Virus record (IMG/VR): IMGVR_UViG_3300032304_000773
Location: 1-27,592 of that record
From: a virus
DNA: 27,592 nt
Reading direction: 5' to 3' (one strand)
The notes beneath the pieces were generated by a model. It saw only the letters and a program-made list of their open reading frames with translations, was not told where the DNA came from and did not search any database. A program made the position numbers and the translations under genes. Positions 23,831 to 27,592 of this stretch are shown here, in pieces (position 1 is the stretch's first letter; each line of letters opens with the position of its first letter).

Positions 23831-24154
23831 ATGGCAAATCAATATTATAATAGATACCAAGACTTTATTATTAACGGACAACAAACGGTTGTTCCTTATT
23901 TGGTATTACCTTCTAAAAGTTCAGATAAGAGATTTATCTATAAAGTAGGTCAATCTCGTTTAGATAAAATATCACAACAATATTATGGGTCACCTTTATT
24001 TGGTTGGTTGATACAACAAGCAAACCCTGAATATAGTGGTTTTGAATTTGTGATACCCGATGGGGCTGTATTGACTATACCATTTCCGTTAGTAACTTCA
24101 TTACAGGACTACAAAAACTCCTTAGATAATTACTTATTCTATTATGGCAGATAA
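23831..24154 (+). CDS. Baseplate wedge protein, T4 gp53-like (LysM fold)
   Basis: 107 residues (T4 gp53 is 196). The LysM-like fold covers residues 36-86: an IYKVGQSRLDKISQQYYGSP strand-helix, FGWLIQQANPEYS, and the terminal VIPDGAVLTIP strand. The 'rlD.is...Yg.p..wW.i...N' pattern is shared by gp53 and tail protein X. By family it holds baseplate wedges together; in LysM proteins it may bind glycan. The tail SLQDYKNSLDNYLFYYGR is helical. It starts one base after the giant gene's stop and its last 11 bases overlap the next gene's start, so the three genes form one tight operon. Confidence 0.8.
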   Translation: MANQYYNRYQDFIINGQQTVVPYLVLPSKSSDKRFIYKVGQSRLDKISQQYYGSPLFGWLIQQANPEYSGFEFVIPDGAVLTIPFPLVTSLQDYKNSLDNYLFYYGR

Positions 24155-27100
24155 TACAGATAACATACTAGTTGAATTTGACTACGACAACATTACACTT
24201 ATTGACCCAAACAGAACGATAGATCCTGATGGTACGGTAAAAGAAAGGTTAGTCAAACAAGAAGATTTGGTGTACTACGCCAATCTTGAGTGTAATGTAT
24301 TGCCAAGAACTAAGTTAGCGGTTGGTAATGCTTTAAACGACTCTCAACGAACAATTTCTGTTGGTAAGATCAATTTCCTAAACCCTGGTAATAAAAAGTT
24401 CATGGACACAGCGTGGTCTGATGAAATTACAGGAAAAGGAACATTACAAGGTGAGGGGGTTAATCAGGTTAAATTAATTGCTCCTGAAGTACAAAACCCA
24501 AGTAGATCTTCGGATTATTATATAACACAAAATTTATTATCTAATGGTAAGCCAGGTGCGACTGATACAGGGTTATTAGGTATGAAAGATATTACGGTAA
24601 ATATTGATTCAAGTTTCTTACCTGTAATTGATATTACATTAGAGGATGTTAAAGGTAGAGCGTTGTTTGAAGGTGGAAACAATTCACCATACGCAGCATT
24701 CTTCCAACTACCTTACCCACAGTTCACATTAACATTGAAGGGTTATTATGGTAAGGCAATTAAATTGCCAATAATGTTACAATCATTTACCTCATCATTT
24801 GATCCAGGGTCGCATAATTTTGTGATCAAGTTAAAGTTCTATGGTTACAAATATACACTATTATCTTATGTAAATTTCGGTATGTTAATGGCGGTGCCTT
24901 ACATGTTTGAAAACACCATTACAAGACCGGCAACTACTCAAACTACTCAGAGTACTCAGACAGAGACATCCCAAAAAGAAACTAAGGTTTACCGAGGGTA
25001 TGAGAAAATGAGAGAGATTTATTCTGACTATAAATCCAAAGGATTAATTGATGATGATTTTCCTGAAATAACTTTAAATCAGTTAAGATATAGGTTGGAT
25101 ACGTTCATTAAGGACATATTGGAAAAATTTCGTAAGGAGAACTTGGGTGTTATTACCGAAATATCAAATTATTTAAATACTTTAAATTCATATAGGTTAG
25201 ATGTGTATACCTCAAGTGGATCTTGGTTTAATCAATATATGGATAGGAAAGCCCCTTTTGTTACAACAGATGGGTTAGTTTATTATACATTTAAAAAAGA
25301 ATACGACCCAACACAAAAACTTGATGGTAAATCTAAATTAGAAACGGGTATAATACAAAAATATAATAAAATACTTGACTCGAATAGTGTTTTAGGTAAA
25401 AACGGAAGTTACACAGTTGGGGGTAAACAATTTGAGAGCCCTATAACTTTTAACATTACAATACAAACCGTAAACCCACCAAATCTTAATCCCGCCACTG
25501 AGTTTGATTTAATTAAAACATATAAAGAAAGGTTTCCTAATGTACAAAGAGTAGATATTACAGGAGATACTAATTACATAAGTTTTAAGGCAGAATTTGA
25601 AAAATCTTTAACTGATAACAAAGATCTATTTTTCATATTTGAAAACCCTGGAGGGTTTATTCCAATAACAGATGGAATGTCCAAAGATACAAATACATTT
25701 AAAAAAACAATAGAACAACAAATAACGGATAATCTTGCTGAGCAGTTTACAAGTAACTCAACAGGGTTGGGGTTTGTACCATCCATTAGAAATATATTAG
25801 CGGTATTTTATTGTCAGGGTGAGGCATTCTTAAGGTTGTTGGATGAGGTTCACAAAAAGTCTTGGGACCAAAGAAATAACAAATACAGAAGGGCTGCTAT
25901 ATTTGGAAATCAAAGTACGGCACCTAGTGTTGATATTAAAACATCGACTCAAAATGATGAGCCTATTTACCCTTGGCCTCAAGTATTAAAAGAAACAACA
26001 ACTGACAACAATAAAGAAAAATTTGAACTTGTATATCCTGGTGACTTAAGTGTTGCGTCAACATATAATGCTTTTAATCCTGAGGTTTGGCCTGAGGTTG
26101 AATTTGTTGAGGAATTTATTACCGGATATGTTAAAAGACAAAGTGAAGAATCTAAAGCCGACCCAATCCAAGTTAACTTATTAGGTAAACCAAAAAGAAT
26201 TTCACTCAACTCGATTGATTTTCCTGTTTCGGATCAAGTCTTCCAAAATAAAGAACAAGCGAAATACTTTTATGAGATTTACGAAAGAGTAATACTAAAT
26301 AGTTACTACAGTAAACTCGGAAGACAAACTGGTTATCCATTAAGTATTTATAATGTTGAAGCGGAAAATGAGGCAATTAACATATTAGAAAGTTTGGGTA
26401 CTGACAATCCTTACTTATCAAAAATATTAAAAGAATACTTAATTGACCAAAACAACTTCATTCCTTTCTTAAGACATATATCCAACCAAGGACAAGGTGA
26501 AAGTTGGCAAAGATACATTAGGGGTGAATTTACCACACCATATATTAGGGGTGAGGTTAATAACCCTAATAAGTTATTTAATATTGATATATTATCTCAA
26601 GGTAAGTCACAACCTGATGTTACGGTTAAAAATGAATCGAATGTTAGAAACATATCAACATATGTGGGAGATTCTACATCATCCAATCTATTTGATTTTA
26701 CTGATATATACCCAATCACAAATTTAGGGTGGGATCAAACTAATTTGGCGGATGGTCAGTCACTACAAAGTCCCCAAGAAGCGTACGATACTAAAGATGT
26801 TTTAAGATACAATACTACTCAAAAAACTATCACAAACTTTAGTTCGGAGATATTCAATAATAACGATGCGGTTAGACCATTTACCAACTTTAATTTTTCT
26901 GATTTAAATATCACACCAAATAATACTGACTTGAGATTGTTTTATGTAACAAGAAAAATTGAAGATCAGTTTATCACTGAGGGTAATATAAATTATTCGG
27001 AATATTCGGGTAATGTACTGCCTAATCAAACTACCTCTATATTGAATTCACCATATTTTATGAATGCTATTATAGATGGTGTTAAAACATTTAGATATAA

Positions 27101-27592
27101 TCAATCTGAAACATCACCATATAAGGCGGCGGCTTATTTGTTTTTAAACTCATTACCGTTATCGACTCTTAGAGAAAAGTATAGAACTAAAAATGAGGCG
27201 GAGGATTTAGATTATTTAATATCAACATTTAAAAAGTTTGGTGCGATACATAGGTTACCATATGCTTGGGTATTAAAATACGGATCTATTTGGAATAGAT
27301 ACAAAACATGGTTAGACACAGGAAACGATATGTTGGATTCCTCGTGGACAAACTTTAACTACTTACAGAATTATGATCCCGTAAATTCTGCCAGTACAAA
27401 AACATTTAATTTAACTATTAATAATACTCCTGAAACCATAGTGTTAAATCAAAACACAGGAATCGGACCATACACAAACATTAATGTTGGATTTTACCCA
27501 CAATTAATGGAAGACTTTAATGTTTTCTTACAAGGAAGAGGGTTGTATACAGGACAGACACAAGTAACGGGTAATGGTCAGATTGTTGAGGT
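24144..27592 (+). CDS. Giant baseplate protein, 5' part (3' end outside window)
   Basis: The frame starts at ATG 24144, inside the last codons of the gp53-like gene, and stays open for at least 1149 codons to the window edge. The N-terminus MADNTDNILVEFDYDNITLI leads into a conserved-looking block at about 170-250: ALFEGGNNSPYAAFFQLPYP, then LKGYYGKAIKLP, then FDPGSHNFVIKLKFYGYKY. I recall that block from large structural proteins of big phages, next to baseplate genes, but cannot name its T4 equivalent. A Thr/Gln-rich hinge (about 265-285) follows, then helices at 290-360 and long beta-rich and helical stretches. There is no signal peptide or membrane segment. Gene position makes a baseplate or wedge role likely; the exact function is unknown. 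Confidence 0.7.
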   Translation, partial: MADNTDNILVEFDYDNITLIDPNRTIDPDGTVKERLVKQEDLVYYANLECNVLPRTKLAVGNALNDSQRTISVGKINFLNPGNKKFMDTAWSDEITGKGTLQGEGVNQVKLIAPEVQNPSRSSDYYITQNLLSNGKPGATDTGLLGMKDITVNIDSSFLPVIDITLEDVKGRALFEGGNNSPYAAFFQLPYPQFTLTLKGYYGKAIKLPIMLQSFTSSFDPGSHNFVIKLKFYGYKYTLLSYVNFGMLMAVPYMFENTITRPATTQTTQSTQTETSQKETKVYRGYEKMREIYSDYKSKGLIDDDFPEITLNQLRYRLDTFIKDILEKFRKENLGVITEISNYLNTLNSYRLDVYTSSGSWFNQYMDRKAPFVTTDGLVYYTFKKEYDPTQKLDGKSKLETGIIQKYNKILDSNSVLGKNGSYTVGGKQFESPITFNITIQTVNPPNLNPATEFDLIKTYKERFPNVQRVDITGDTNYISFKAEFEKSLTDNKDLFFIFENPGGFIPITDGMSKDTNTFKKTIEQQITDNLAEQFTSNSTGLGFVPSIRNILAVFYCQGEAFLRLLDEVHKKSWDQRNNKYRRAAIFGNQSTAPSVDIKTSTQNDEPIYPWPQVLKETTTDNNKEKFELVYPGDLSVASTYNAFNPEVWPEVEFVEEFITGYVKRQSEESKADPIQVNLLGKPKRISLNSIDFPVSDQVFQNKEQAKYFYEIYERVILNSYYSKLGRQTGYPLSIYNVEAENEAINILESLGTDNPYLSKILKEYLIDQNNFIPFLRHISNQGQGESWQRYIRGEFTTPYIRGEVNNPNKLFNIDILSQGKSQPDVTVKNESNVRNISTYVGDSTSSNLFDFTDIYPITNLGWDQTNLADGQSLQSPQEAYDTKDVLRYNTTQKTITNFSSEIFNNNDAVRPFTNFNFSDLNITPNNTDLRLFYVTRKIEDQFITEGNINYSEYSGNVLPNQTTSILNSPYFMNAIIDGVKTFRYNQSETSPYKAAAYLFLNSLPLSTLREKYRTKNEAEDLDYLISTFKKFGAIHRLPYAWVLKYGSIWNRYKTWLDTGNDMLDSSWTNFNYLQNYDPVNSASTKTFNLTINNTPETIVLNQNTGIGPYTNINVGFYPQLMEDFNVFLQGRGLYTGQTQVTGNGQIVE

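Noticed and set aside
26345-26351. TATTTAT inside the last gene
   Set aside because: Lies within coding sequence with no gene start nearby; expected by chance in AT-rich DNA. The copy at 15320 inside the HAD gene is treated likewise.

Overview
The window looks like part of the genome of a large, AT-rich, tailed phage with a contractile (T4-type, myovirus) tail. Four things point this way: a family B DNA polymerase with proofreading domain, a sheath/tube pair in T4 order, a chaperone/tape-measure pair, and a run of very large baseplate genes. No rRNA, tRNA, CRISPR array or insertion sequence was seen. Start codons lack clear Shine-Dalgarno sequences and sit in A/T-rich leaders, and the Mn/Fe superoxide dismutase domain resembles Bacteroidota enzymes. 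A Bacteroidota (flavobacteria-like) host is therefore my best inference, but it is not proven.

Layout. 2-697 (+) is the 3' end of a Pro/Thr-repeat fibre-like protein. 798-3593 (+) is the DNA polymerase. 3598-8998 (-) holds four genes, transcribed leftwards: an SNF2-type helicase, a 712-residue zincin/superoxide dismutase/nuclease-like fusion, a gp13-like neck protein and a small beta-rich protein. From 9052 rightwards come the tail genes: two neck/tail-completion candidates (gp14- and gp15-like), an oversized sheath, a HAD-type phosphatase, the tail tube, a tail-assembly chaperone, the tape measure, a 1661-residue tube-cap/baseplate protein carrying an OmpA-like domain, a gp53-like LysM wedge protein, and a giant baseplate protein that runs off the right edge. 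A 54-residue ribbon-helix-helix-like gene lies on the minus strand between the gp15-like gene and the sheath.

Regulation. The heptamer TATTTAT, read in the sense direction, lies just upstream of nearly every transcription unit on both strands (11 sites) and is absent before genes that follow within an operon. I interpret it as this phage's late-type promoter element. Two Rho-independent terminators follow the sheath and the tube.

The most unusual items are the three-part protein with an intact superoxide dismutase domain, a probable programmed frameshift (UUU UUU CGG) joining the tail chaperone to a second-frame extension, the OmpA-like domain inside a baseplate protein, and the promoter motif. 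Roles of genes are inferred by reading motifs and gene order; no database search was possible.
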